Numbered from the stretch's first letter, positions 43,731 through 51,756 are shown. The stretch is DNA of 64,000 nt from Hungatella hathewayi (GCA_025149285.1 CP102274.1:2681501-2745500), one strand, 5' to 3'. Notes: generated by a model not told the origin, from the sequence alone. Translations and numbers: made by a program.

Positions 43731-44374
43731 CCCTGGTAACAGGGGGAAGCGGCAGCGGCAAATCAGCCTTTGCCGAGCAGGAGATCGTGAAGCTTGGAAC
43801 TCGGAGACGGATTTACATTGCGACCATGAAGCCCTGGGATGAAGAATGCCGCCGCCGGATCGAACGCCACCGTGTGATGCGGGCGGACAAACAGTTTGAG
43901 ACCATAGAGTGTTACCGCGGTTTAGACAGGCTGGAACTGCCTGCCGCAGGAAAAGAGGGGGAGGCAGGAAATGCCGTTCTCTTAGAATGCCTATCCAATC
44001 TGGTTTCCAATGAACTGTTTGGAACCGGAGACGATGACTGTCCGGACCGTCTCTCCTCCCAATACGGTTCTGCGACAGCGGATCTGGTGGTAGGCGGAAT
44101 CATGAGGCTGATGAGACAGGCGGACGATCTCGTAATCGTGACGAACGAGGTGTTTTCTGCCGGTGATTACCGCAGAAATCCAATCGGTGAGAACCGGCAT
44201 GAAGGAGAAAACCGGTATGAGGGCGGAAAATGTCCGGAGTCAGGGGATTTCAGCGGCTGGGATGAGTCCACAGCACTCTACTTAAAGGTTCTGGGAGAAG
44301 TAAACTGCCGCCTGGGAGCCGCTGCAGACCGCGTGACAGAGGTGACAGCCGGAATTCCCGTGATTATTAAATAA
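43724..44374 (+). CDS. cobU: Adenosylcobinamide kinase / adenosylcobinamide-phosphate guanylyltransferase
   Basis: A 216-residue CobU/CobP protein that phosphorylates adenosylcobinamide and adds GMP. The P-loop GGSGSGKSAFAE is at residues 7-18, 'IATMKPWDEECRRRIERHR' near 35-53 contains the guanylylated His, and 'NEVFSAGDYRRNP' near 141 replaces the usual 'NEVGxGIVP'. A hydrophilic insert of about 25 residues near 155-180 is not usual. It overlaps cobT by seven bases and is the last gene of the operon. cobS, cbiB, cbiC and cobD are not in the window. Confidence 0.9.
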   Translation: MVTLVTGGSGSGKSAFAEQEIVKLGTRRRIYIATMKPWDEECRRRIERHRVMRADKQFETIECYRGLDRLELPAAGKEGEAGNAVLLECLSNLVSNELFGTGDDDCPDRLSSQYGSATADLVVGGIMRLMRQADDLVIVTNEVFSAGDYRRNPIGENRHEGENRYEGGKCPESGDFSGWDESTALYLKVLGEVNCRLGAAADRVTEVTAGIPVIIK

Positions 44375-44400
44375 TCATGTCATACAGCTGTCGTGTTTAC

Positions 44401-44419
44401 CATGCTATACTAAAGCATG
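44401..44419 (+). promoter_or_regulatory. Palindrome overlapping a -10 element before the GyrI-like gene
   Basis: CATGCT-ATACTAA-AGCATG has perfect six-base arms, and TATACT at 44406-44411 within it resembles a -10 hexamer. No good -35 is visible. It may be an operator. Confidence 0.4.
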
Positions 44420-44441
44420 TTTGAATAAAGGAGGAAGCAGT

Positions 44442-45092
44442 ATGACAGCATTTGATTATAAAAAAGAGTACAGGGCACTCTATCTTCCGAAAGATACACC
44501 TTCGGTCATAGATGTCCCGCCGATGCAGTATGCGGCAGTGAGAGGCTGTGGGAATCCCAATGAGGAAGGCGGCGAGTATGGGAGAGCGATTGCAGTTCTG
44601 TACGGGATATCCTATACGATTAAGATGAGCTATAAAGGGAGCCGGAAGATTGACGGTTTCTTCGAGTACGTCGTTCCTCCCCTGGAAGGGTTTTGGTGGA
44701 TGGAAGGCGGTGCACCGGGCGTTGATTACAGGAATAAGTCCGGATTTAACTGGATCTCCATCATAAGAGTGCCGGATTTCGTCACGGAAGAGGTGTTTTC
44801 CTGGGCGAAGGAGGAGGCGCAGCGTAAGAAGGGGATCGATATGGGACCGGCAGAACTGATCACGGTTTCAGAAGGCCGGTGCGTCCAGTGCCTTCATATC
44901 GGAAGCTTCGACGAGGAACCGGCAACCGTTGCGAAGATGGACCGCTATCTGGAAGAACACGGTTATGTGAACGATTTCTCCGAGACCCGGCGTCACCATG
45001 AGATATACTTAAGTGACCCGAGGAAGGTTCCACGGGAGCGTATGAAGACGGTAATCAGGCATCCGGTGAGCCAGAACAGCATAAACGATTAA
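44442..45092 (+). CDS. GyrI-like small-molecule-binding domain protein
   Basis: A 216-residue cytoplasmic protein of the GyrI-like (COG4832) type. 'KKEYRALYLPKDTPSVIDVPPMQY' then 'RGCGNPNE' and the C-terminal 'MKTVIRHPV' are typical. The family binds small amphipathic molecules or acts as part of multidrug-responsive regulators; no DNA-binding domain is present here. AAGGAGG at 44428-44434 sets the start at 44442 rather than the upstream in-frame ATG at 44421. It is followed after 13 bases by a small conserved gene. Confidence 0.85.
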   Translation: MTAFDYKKEYRALYLPKDTPSVIDVPPMQYAAVRGCGNPNEEGGEYGRAIAVLYGISYTIKMSYKGSRKIDGFFEYVVPPLEGFWWMEGGAPGVDYRNKSGFNWISIIRVPDFVTEEVFSWAKEEAQRKKGIDMGPAELITVSEGRCVQCLHIGSFDEEPATVAKMDRYLEEHGYVNDFSETRRHHEIYLSDPRKVPRERMKTVIRHPVSQNSIND

Positions 45093-45105
45093 GGGAGCGA
45101 ATAAG

Positions 45106-45519
45106 ATGATAGTCATGGTGTGTATCGATGATCATAACGGCATGATGTTCAATCATCGCCGCCAGAGCAGAGACCGTGCGGTGATTGAACGGGTGCTTCG
45201 ATGTGCAGAGAGCAGCAGACTCTGGATGAGTGAGTATTCTTACCGGCTGTTTCCGGGGGAGAGCCGGGATCAGCTGGCGGTCGGACCGGATTTTCTGGAA
45301 AGGGCAGGACGCGGGGAGTACTGTTTTGTGGAGGACAGGGATATTCTGCCCTATGAAGCAGAGCTTGAAGCGATCGTTCTGTTTCGATGGAACCGCAGTT
45401 ATCCTGCAGATTTTTATTTCCCTGTGGAAATCCTGTCTCGCGGGTGGAGTATGACAGAATCCGAGGAATTTGAGGGAAGCTCCCACGAAAAAATAATAAA
45501 AGAAGTGTATAAAAGATGA
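45106..45519 (+). CDS. Small conserved protein of unknown function
   Basis: A 137-residue soluble protein. 'CIDDHNGMMFNHRRQSRDR' near residues 6-24, 'SRLWMSEYSYRLF' and 'FRWNRSYPADFYFP' form a pattern I recognise from many clostridial genomes, where such proteins are sometimes labelled ribonuclease Z; I see no metallo-beta-lactamase HxHxDH motif, so that label looks wrong. No signal peptide or membrane helix is present. It overlaps the downstream nuclease lipoprotein gene by four bases (ATGA), so the two are coupled. Function unknown. Confidence 0.8.
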   Translation: MIVMVCIDDHNGMMFNHRRQSRDRAVIERVLRCAESSRLWMSEYSYRLFPGESRDQLAVGPDFLERAGRGEYCFVEDRDILPYEAELEAIVLFRWNRSYPADFYFPVEILSRGWSMTESEEFEGSSHEKIIKEVYKR

Positions 45520-46460
45520 AGAGAATAAGGACTTATATTGCAGTTTTATTGATGGCGGCACTGTTTCTTTCCGGGTGTGCGCCGGCGCCTGTTCAGACGG
45601 ACGGAAGCGGTTATACAGCCGGAGTTTTGGCGAATGAGACAGAGCTTGTGGGAAGCACGGGGCCAAAGCAGTTTTCAGTATCGGATATTCCTGTCTTTTC
45701 GGGTGCGGCGTATGCTGCAGTAAACGGTAATATCCCTTACTTCGAACAGTCGGATTATTCCACGGAATCATTTGAGACTTACAGTGATTTAGACAGCCTT
45801 GGAAGATGTGGTACGGCTTTTGCCAATGTTGGCACAGACTTAATGCCGACAGAAAAACGCGGTTCCATCGGGCAGGTAAAGCCCTCAGGCTGGCAGACTG
45901 TGAAATACGATTTCGTAGATGGGAAGTATCTCTATAACCGGTGCCATTTAATCGGCTTTCAGCTGACCGGGGAGAATGCCAATGAAAGGAATCTGATCAC
46001 GGGAACCCGGTATATGAATGTGGATGGCATGCTGCCGTTTGAGAATATGGTAGCCGACTATGTCAAGGAGACGAAAAATCATGTCCTGTACCGTGTAACC
46101 CCTGTTTTTGAAGGGGATAATCTGGTTGCAGACGGCGTCCTGATGGAGGCGGAATCCGTTGAGGACGAGGGCGATGGAATCTTATTCTGTGTATTTGTCT
46201 ATAATGTCCAGCCGGGAGTTGCCATAGACTATGCGACCGGAGACAGCAGCCTGTCAGAGGACAGTAATACAGATTATCATGCCGATGCTGCCGGGCAGCA
46301 GGAGAATACTTATATTTTCAATACCAATACTCATAAATTTCACGATCCTTCCTGTTCCAGTGTTTCTCAGATGAATGAATCAAGCAAACAAAGCTTCACC
46401 GGAAGCCGGGAAGAGGCGATCGCACAGGGCTATGAGCCTTGCGGACGGTGTAAACCTTAA
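45516..46460 (+). CDS. DNA/RNA non-specific endonuclease lipoprotein (EndA/NUC1-like)
   Basis: A 314-residue exported nuclease. The lipobox is LSGC with modified Cys21. The NUC1-type core near 145-170, 'YNRCHLIGFQLTGENANERN', has the catalytic His and the Asn metal ligand, in the position of the DRGH motif of other family members. After about 250 comes a small C-terminal domain, 'HKFHDPSCSSVSQM' and 'EPCGRCKP', a cysteine/histidine zinc-binding tail like that of Ada-type domains. It probably degrades external nucleic acid, for nutrition or DNA uptake. It is coupled by overlap to the preceding unknown gene. Confidence 0.88.
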   Translation: MKRIRTYIAVLLMAALFLSGCAPAPVQTDGSGYTAGVLANETELVGSTGPKQFSVSDIPVFSGAAYAAVNGNIPYFEQSDYSTESFETYSDLDSLGRCGTAFANVGTDLMPTEKRGSIGQVKPSGWQTVKYDFVDGKYLYNRCHLIGFQLTGENANERNLITGTRYMNVDGMLPFENMVADYVKETKNHVLYRVTPVFEGDNLVADGVLMEAESVEDEGDGILFCVFVYNVQPGVAIDYATGDSSLSEDSNTDYHADAAGQQENTYIFNTNTHKFHDPSCSSVSQMNESSKQSFTGSREEAIAQGYEPCGRCKP

Positions 46461-46563
46461 TAAACAAATGCTGTGCCGTTGTATGATGATAACCGGATGG
46501 CAGGAACATGAGTTTGAACATAAAACATGAAAAATTCTATAGACTTTATACGCTTGAATATGG

Positions 46564-46569
46564 TATAAT
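46564..46569 (+). promoter_or_regulatory. Extended -10 promoter before the repeat protein gene
   Basis: TGGTATAAT gives an extended -10; a weak -35, TAGACT at 46540-46545, lies 18 bases upstream. It fits transcription of the gene starting at 46649. Confidence 0.5.
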
Positions 46570-46648
46570 ATACATGAATACATGTTAACGGAAACCGATA
46601 ATTGGATTGGCAAAGTACGATTCAGTTTACTCATATGGAGGTGTGCAT

Positions 46649-47173
46649 ATGACAGACAGCGAAAAACTTGATTTGCTCCTGCTCAAAATGGAGGGGTTTG
46701 CGACAAAAGATGATTTGAAATCCTTTGCGACAAAAGATGATCTGAAGTCGTTTGCGACAAAAGATGATCTGAAGTCGTTTGCGACAAAAGACGATTTGAA
46801 GCCCTTTGCAACAAAAGACGATTTGAAGTCCTTCGCAACAAAAGACGATTTGAAGTCCTTTGCAACAAAAGACGATTTGAAGCCCTTTGCGACAAAAGAC
46901 GATTTAAAGTCGTTTGCAACAAAAGACGATTTGAAGTCCTTTGTAACAAACGATAGCCTGAGGCACGAAATGAATTTGATCTTATCAGAAATAGATTCCA
47001 CAGAGCAGAGGCTTAACCGCAGATTTGAAGAGGTCGATAAAAAAATACTGGATCTGCGTAATTATGTGACATCCATGCGATACAGCAGTGAGGCTGTGGA
47101 AATTCTTATGAAACGGCAGGATAATGTAGAGCAGAGATTACAAAAAGTGGAAAGAAAGGTCTTATATTCATAA
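46649..47173 (+). CDS. Tandem-repeat coiled-coil protein (FATKDDLK repeats)
   Basis: A 174-residue hydrophilic protein. After 16 residues comes a tract of nine units of nine residues, FATKDDLKS or FATKDDLKP, plus a degenerate tenth (FVTNDSLRH). The last 70 residues are strongly helical with heptad-like spacing ('MNLILSEIDSTEQRLNRRFEEV'), so the whole may form a long coiled coil. GGAGGTG before 46649 fixes the start; the open frame to 46607 is ignored. No signal peptide or membrane segment. Similar FATKDDL-type repeats occur in many bacterial and phage proteins of unknown role. Confidence 0.82.
   Translation: MTDSEKLDLLLLKMEGFATKDDLKSFATKDDLKSFATKDDLKSFATKDDLKPFATKDDLKSFATKDDLKSFATKDDLKPFATKDDLKSFATKDDLKSFVTNDSLRHEMNLILSEIDSTEQRLNRRFEEVDKKILDLRNYVTSMRYSSEAVEILMKRQDNVEQRLQKVERKVLYS
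46697..46966 (+). repeat. 27-bp minisatellite within the coiled-coil gene
   Basis: Nine near-identical 27-base units (46697-46939) and a degenerate tenth (46940-46966). Units differ mainly at third codon positions and at one Ser/Pro codon. Because the unit is a multiple of three, copy number can change without a frameshift. Confidence 0.9.
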
Positions 47174-47219
47174 GCTGACCATTCCTTCGAGGCTAATTTT
47201 GTAAAAGGCAGAAAAACAA

Positions 47220-47248
47220 TTGAAAATATTGCCAGGCCGTGATATGCT
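47220..47248 (+). promoter_or_regulatory. Promoter of the hydrogenase maturation operon
   Basis: TTGAAA at 47220-47225 and TGATATGCT (extended -10, TATGCT at 47243-47248) are 17 bases apart. Transcription would start near 47255. Confidence 0.6.
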
Positions 47249-47343
47249 GTTACTGTATCCTGACGCTGAAAACATGTTTTGAGGTGAAAGGTTCGGCTTG
47301 AGATTAAGAAAGATAACATGGAGTGCAGAGAGCATTCTGTTCT

Positions 47344-47380
47344 TGCCGTACCTTTTTGGGGTACGGCATTTTTATTTTAA
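47344..47380 (+). terminator. Intrinsic terminator inside the hydrogenase operon leader
   Basis: TGCCGTACC and GGGTACGGCA form a near-perfect stem with a T-rich loop, followed by TTTTTATTTTAA. It lies about 90 bases after the likely transcription start, so it may act as an attenuator, or it may end a small RNA. Confidence 0.75.
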
Positions 47381-47387
47381 CAAAACA

Positions 47388-47483
47388 GGCGAGAATTCCC
47401 CCGCCTCTGCAGGGGGAGGAATGAGACGCCAGGAACAAGCTTAACGGCAGTGGCGGGCGGAGAGAAACCGGTATCCCCCACTG
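47388..47483 (+). other. Two hairpins of unknown type before the TM1266-family gene
   Basis: First: GGCG/CGCC (47388-47391 with 47427-47430) around CCCCC/GGGGG. Second: CAGTGG/CCACTG (47448-47453 with 47478-47483) around CGG/CCG. I recognise no riboswitch class. They sit in the untranslated leader 35-130 bases before the start codon. Confidence 0.45.
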
Positions 47484-47517
47484 ACATGAAGTATTATAAA
47501 ATCCCGGAGGTGTTACG

Positions 47518-47769
47518 ATGGAAACAAGAATCGCAGTAGTGGGAATTGTGGTGGAAGAGGAGGAATCCGTGGAAGAACTCAATGAAATTCTCCATGAATA
47601 CCGCCAGTATATCATCGGTCGGATGGGAATTCCCTACCATGAAAAGAAGATCAGCATTATCAGCATTGCAGTGGATGCGCCCCAGAGTATTATATCGGCC
47701 CTTTCCGGTAAGGTCGGAAAGCTGAAAGGAGTCAGCTCAAAAACTGCTTATTCAGGAGTAAAGTCATGA
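47518..47769 (+). CDS. Iron-only hydrogenase system regulator (TM1266 family)
   Basis: An 83-residue protein of ACT-like fold. 'RIAVVGIVVEEEESVEELNEILHEY' (key GIVVE, VEELN), 'GRMGIPYHEKKISIISIAVDA' and 'LSGKVGKLKGVSSKTAYSGV' match the small regulator that accompanies hydE, hydF and hydG. It is proposed to regulate hydrogenase synthesis; no DNA-binding domain is visible. CCCGGAGGTG before the ATG is a strong ribosome binding site. Its stop codon lies inside the start region of hydE. Confidence 0.9.
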   Translation: METRIAVVGIVVEEEESVEELNEILHEYRQYIIGRMGIPYHEKKISIISIAVDAPQSIISALSGKVGKLKGVSSKTAYSGVKS

Positions 47770-47783
47770 TTAGGAGTAAAGTC

Positions 47784-48845
47784 ATGAGTGAGACCGCGGG
47801 AAAGATCATGGACCCGGCCGTACGTCTGGCGGAGCATCACGATCTGCCGGATGAGGAGTTATACACTTTGATCACGGAGCGTGACGAAGCGACGGCACAG
47901 TTTTTGAAACAGGAAGCAAGGGCGCTGTGTGAGCGGATGTATGGACGCGTCGTTTACATTCGCGGACTGATCGAATTTACGAATTACTGCAAAAATGACT
48001 GCTACTACTGCGGGATCAGGAGAAGTAACCGGGAGGCGGAGCGCTACCGGCTGACAGAGAAAGAGATTCTGTCCTGCTGTGAAGCCGGTTATGGCCTGGG
48101 GTTTCGGACGTTTGTGCTCCAGGGAGGTGAAGATCCCTACTTTACGGACGAGCGTCTCTGTACCATAGTATCGTCAATCCGTCAGCGGTTTCCGGACTGT
48201 GCGATTACCCTGTCGGCAGGGGAGCGAAGCTTCGAAAGCTACCAGCGTCTCTATGACGCAGGCGCAGACCGTTACCTGCTCCGACATGAAACCGCTGATC
48301 GCTGCCATTACGGAAAGCTTCACCCGGAGTCTATGAGCTTTGATCATCGGATGGCAGCACTTAGGGATTTGAAGGAGATCGGCTATCAAACCGGATGCGG
48401 CTTTATGGTTGGGTCACCATACCAGACGGCGGCCATGATGGTTAAGGATCTGCGGTTTATGAAGGAGTTCGGTCCCCACATGATCGGGATCGGTCCGTTT
48501 CTCTCTCATAAGGACACTCCGTTTCGCGACAGGAAAAATGGGACTGCAGAACTTACACTGTATTTACTGTCCATCATCCGTCTGATGATGCCGAAGGTGC
48601 TGCTACCGGCCACCACGGCGCTGGGGACCGTGACAGAGGGCGGCAGGGAAGCCGGAATCTTAAGCGGGGCCAATGTGGTTATGCCGAATCTGTCCCCGGC
48701 AGGCGTCCGCAAAAAGTATATGCTCTACGACAACAAGCTGTCCTCCGGCTCCGAGGCTGCGGAGAGCCTGAATCTTTTAAGGGAATCCTTAAGTAAAATT
48801 GGTTATGGGATTGCCGTCTCACGAGGCGACAGTCTTGTAATATAA
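47784..48845 (+). CDS. hydE: [FeFe]-hydrogenase H-cluster radical SAM maturase HydE
   Basis: A 353-residue radical SAM enzyme that helps make the dithiolate bridging ligand precursor of the H-cluster. The cluster motif is 'YCKNDCYYC' (Cys-x3-Cys-x2-Cys) near residues 71-79, with 'VLQGGEDPY' and 'GLGFRTFVLQGGED' near 110. Family features such as 'AGERSFESYQRLYDAGADRYLLRHET' (key RxYxxGAxxYLLRHE) are present. Two starts are possible: ATG 47766, or ATG 47784 behind a duplicated AGGAGTAAAGTC. I use the latter; both are in frame. It is the first of three maturases in order E, G, F. Confidence 0.93.
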   Translation: MSETAGKIMDPAVRLAEHHDLPDEELYTLITERDEATAQFLKQEARALCERMYGRVVYIRGLIEFTNYCKNDCYYCGIRRSNREAERYRLTEKEILSCCEAGYGLGFRTFVLQGGEDPYFTDERLCTIVSSIRQRFPDCAITLSAGERSFESYQRLYDAGADRYLLRHETADRCHYGKLHPESMSFDHRMAALRDLKEIGYQTGCGFMVGSPYQTAAMMVKDLRFMKEFGPHMIGIGPFLSHKDTPFRDRKNGTAELTLYLLSIIRLMMPKVLLPATTALGTVTEGGREAGILSGANVVMPNLSPAGVRKKYMLYDNKLSSGSEAAESLNLLRESLSKIGYGIAVSRGDSLVI

Positions 48846-48898
48846 AAATTATGAACTGACGGAAAAGCACTCGCTGACCCGGAAGAAAGGAAGGAATC

Positions 48899-50314
48899 AT
48901 GTATAATCCAGAATCATTAAAAGCGGAGGAATTTATCTCACACGAGGAGATCCTCGAGACACTTGACTATGCGGAAAAAAACAAAGAAAACAGGGAACTG
49001 ATCGACTCGATCATCGAAAAGGCAAGGCAGTTAAAGGGATTGAGCCACAGGGAGGCCTCCGTGCTGCTGGCCTGCGAGATGCCGGATAAAATTGAGGAAA
49101 TGTATGGCCTGGCGGAAGAAATCAAGAAGAAATTCTATGGAAACCGTATTGTCATGTTTGCCCCTCTCTACTTATCCAACTACTGTATCAATGGCTGTAC
49201 CTACTGTCCGTACCACGGAAAGAACAAACACATCGCCCGCAAAAAACTGACGCAGGAGGAAGTGGCAAAGGAAGTGATTGCTCTTCAGGACATGGGCCAT
49301 AAACGTCTGGCTATTGAGGCGGGGGAAGATCCGGTGAGGAATCCCATCGAATACATACTGGAATGTATTGATACCATTTATTCCATAAAGCATAAAAATG
49401 GAGCCATTCGCCGTGTGAATGTCAATATCGCCGCCACCTCGGTTGAGAACTACAGGAAGCTGAAGGACGCGGGAATCGGCACCTATATTCTGTTTCAGGA
49501 GACGTATCACAAGGAGAGCTATGAAGTGCTCCATCCGACGGGACCGAAGCACGATTACGCCTACCATACCGAGGCGATGGACCGGGCCATGGAGGGCGGA
49601 ATCGATGATGTGGGCCTTGGGGTACTGTTTGGACTGGAACTCTACAAATATGAATTCGCCGGTCTTCTGATGCATGCCGAGCACTTGGAGGCGGTTCACG
49701 GCGTGGGACCTCACACCATCAGCGTTCCGCGTATCAAGCATGCCGACGACATCGATCCCAGCGCATTTGACAACAGCATTAGCGACGACATCTTTGCAAA
49801 GCTCTGCGCACTGATCCGTCTTGCCGTGCCATATACGGGAATGATTATATCCACGAGGGAGAGCCAGGAGGTGAGAGAAAAAGTGATCCGCCTCGGCGTA
49901 TCCCAGATCAGCGGCGCATCCAGAACGAGTGTGGGCGGTTATCAGGAAGAGATTCGTCCGACCGATACGGAGCAGTTTGATGTTTCGGATCAGAGGAGTC
50001 TCGACGAGGTGGTCCGCTGGCTGATGGAGATGGGATACATTCCGTCCTTCTGTACCGCCTGCTATCGGGAAGGCAGGACCGGAGACCGTTTCATGAGCCT
50101 CTGTAAGAGCGGACAGATCCAGAACTGCTGTCATCCCAACGCACTAATGACATTAAAAGAATTTCTGATGGATTACGCTTCTGAGGATACGAAGGCCATT
50201 GGAGAAAAACTCATCGAAGCGGAGCTGGCCAATATACCGAAGGATAAGGTGCGGGAGATCTGTAAGGATCATCTGGATCAGATTGAACAGGGAATCCGTG
50301 ACTTCCGGTTCTGA
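48899..50314 (+). CDS. hydG: [FeFe]-hydrogenase maturase HydG
   Basis: A 471-residue radical SAM tyrosine lyase that makes CO and cyanide on an iron synthon for the H-cluster. The SAM-cluster motif is 'NYCINGCTYC' near residues 93-102. The C-terminal auxiliary cluster motif, 'FCTACYREGRTG...LCKSGQIQNCC' (Cys-x2-Cys-x22-Cys), distinguishes it from tyrosine lyase ThiH, and both cysteine sets are intact. AAGGAAGGAATC precedes the ATG. Length is typical. HydF follows after 51 bases. Confidence 0.95.
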   Translation: MYNPESLKAEEFISHEEILETLDYAEKNKENRELIDSIIEKARQLKGLSHREASVLLACEMPDKIEEMYGLAEEIKKKFYGNRIVMFAPLYLSNYCINGCTYCPYHGKNKHIARKKLTQEEVAKEVIALQDMGHKRLAIEAGEDPVRNPIEYILECIDTIYSIKHKNGAIRRVNVNIAATSVENYRKLKDAGIGTYILFQETYHKESYEVLHPTGPKHDYAYHTEAMDRAMEGGIDDVGLGVLFGLELYKYEFAGLLMHAEHLEAVHGVGPHTISVPRIKHADDIDPSAFDNSISDDIFAKLCALIRLAVPYTGMIISTRESQEVREKVIRLGVSQISGASRTSVGGYQEEIRPTDTEQFDVSDQRSLDEVVRWLMEMGYIPSFCTACYREGRTGDRFMSLCKSGQIQNCCHPNALMTLKEFLMDYASEDTKAIGEKLIEAELANIPKDKVREICKDHLDQIEQGIRDFRF

Positions 50315-50365
50315 TAAGGTGCGGTCCGCCGGAACGGCAAATTTGGAAGAACTGTGGGGTGAAGA

Positions 50366-51589
50366 ATGATGGGACTTAATGATACACCGGGTGGAGAGCG
50401 CCTCCACATCGGCTTTTTTGGCCGCCGCAATGCGGGAAAATCCAGTATTGTAAACGCGGTCACGGGCCAGGAACTGTCAGTGGTCTCTGATATTAAGGGG
50501 ACAACCACGGACCCGGTCTATAAATCCATGGAGCTGCTGCCGATGGGCCCTGTGGTGATTATCGATACTCCGGGCTTTGACGATGAGGGCGCTCTCGGAG
50601 AGCTGCGTGTGAAAAAGACCAGGGAGATTTTAAACCGGGCGGACTGTGCGGTGCTGGTGGTCGATTCTCTTCAGGGAAAGACGAAGGCCGATGAAGAGCT
50701 GCTCTCCCTGTTTAAGGAAAAAGAGATTCCTTTTCTGATTGCCTATAATAAGTGGGATTTGCTGGAGAAGAACGAGTCTCACGGGGGGCAATGCACGGCA
50801 GAAGAACTGACAGAAGAGAACGGTATCACGGTCAGCGCCGAAACCAGCTACCACATACAGGAGTTAAAGGAAAAGATCGCCGGCCTTGTAAAGGAGAAGG
50901 AACATGGCTGCCGCCTGGTCGGTGATTTCTTAAAACCACTGGATCTTGTGGTTTTAGTGGTCCCTATAGATAAAGCGGCGCCAAAGGGGCGGCTGATTCT
51001 GCCCCAGCAGCAGGCCATCCGGGATATTCTGGAGGCGGGCGCCCTGTCCGTCGCAGTGCGCGACACGGAGCTTTCGGCCGCGCTTAAGAAACTGGGCCGG
51101 GATCCGGATCTGGTCATAACGGACAGCCAGTCGTTTTCTGAAGTGGCTGCGGTGGTGCCGGATCATGTGCTGCTCACTTCATTTTCCGTTCTGATGGCCA
51201 GATACAAAGGCTTTCTGGAGACGGCGGCAAGCGGAGTGAAGGCCGTGGACCGGCTGCAGGATGGGGACCGGGTTCTCATATCGGAGGGTTGCACCCATCA
51301 CAGGCAGTGCAATGATATCGGTACGGTAAAAATTCCGGCCTGGATTAAGAACTATACAGGTAAGAATGTGATCATTGAAACTTCCTCCGGGCGAAGCTTT
51401 CCGGAAGATCTGTCCGGTTACCGTCTGGTGATTCACTGCGGCGGATGCATGCTCAATGAAAGAGAAGTCAGATACCGCATGAAATGTGCGGGAGATGCAG
51501 GCGTTCCCTTTACAAATTACGGTATGGTCATCGCACAGATGAAGGGCATCCTGGAGCGGAGTCTGGAAATTTTCCAAAAGGCACGGTGA
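50366..51589 (+). CDS. hydF: [FeFe]-hydrogenase maturation GTPase HydF
   Basis: A 407-residue GTPase scaffold that carries the two-iron subcluster to the hydrogenase. G1 is GRRNAGKSS at residues 19-27, G3 'DTPGFDD' near 69, G4 'NKWD' near 131; a dimerisation domain follows, and the C-terminal cluster-binding domain has 'CTHHRQCND' near 309 and 'HCGGCM' near 355, the conserved CxHx(n)HCxxC set. GGGGTGA before the two adjacent ATG codons (50366 and 50369) leaves a three-base doubt about the start. The hydrogenase structural gene is not in the window. Confidence 0.95.
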   Translation: MMGLNDTPGGERLHIGFFGRRNAGKSSIVNAVTGQELSVVSDIKGTTTDPVYKSMELLPMGPVVIIDTPGFDDEGALGELRVKKTREILNRADCAVLVVDSLQGKTKADEELLSLFKEKEIPFLIAYNKWDLLEKNESHGGQCTAEELTEENGITVSAETSYHIQELKEKIAGLVKEKEHGCRLVGDFLKPLDLVVLVVPIDKAAPKGRLILPQQQAIRDILEAGALSVAVRDTELSAALKKLGRDPDLVITDSQSFSEVAAVVPDHVLLTSFSVLMARYKGFLETAASGVKAVDRLQDGDRVLISEGCTHHRQCNDIGTVKIPAWIKNYTGKNVIIETSSGRSFPEDLSGYRLVIHCGGCMLNEREVRYRMKCAGDAGVPFTNYGMVIAQMKGILERSLEIFQKAR

Positions 51590-51630
51590 TTGTTTCGGGG
51601 AAAAGCATGTCCGGTTATGAATAAAAACTG

Positions 51631-51675
51631 AGCAGGAACGTTAACGGGATCGCCGTTAGCTTTCCTGCTTTTTGA
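51631..51675 (+). terminator. Intrinsic terminator after hydF
   Basis: AGCAGGAA-CGTTAACGG pairs with CCGTTAGC-TTTCCTGCT around GATCG, with a small internal mismatch, followed by TTTTTG. Confidence 0.8.
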
Positions 51676-51756
51676 TATCACGGAAATAAATGGAAAAAAA
51701 TACCATAAATGGAGTTTTAGGACTACTCAGCGTGAGTTCCAAATACTGATTATTTC

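Larger units (their letters stand above)
47174..47517 (+). other. Leader region of the hydrogenase maturation operon
   Basis: This 344-base gap holds an extended -10 promoter, an intrinsic terminator and two further hairpins before the first gene. The order suggests a transcript that can end early, followed by a structured leader. No small open reading frame with a ribosome binding site is obvious. Confidence 0.6.

Noticed and set aside
45106..45519. Ribonuclease Z annotation for the small conserved protein
   Set aside because: It has no metallo-beta-lactamase motif and is less than half the usual length.
46627..47001. Antisense open reading frames across the FATKDDLK repeat
   Set aside because: They arise because the repeat unit has no stop codon in those frames; no ribosome binding site or family match supports them.
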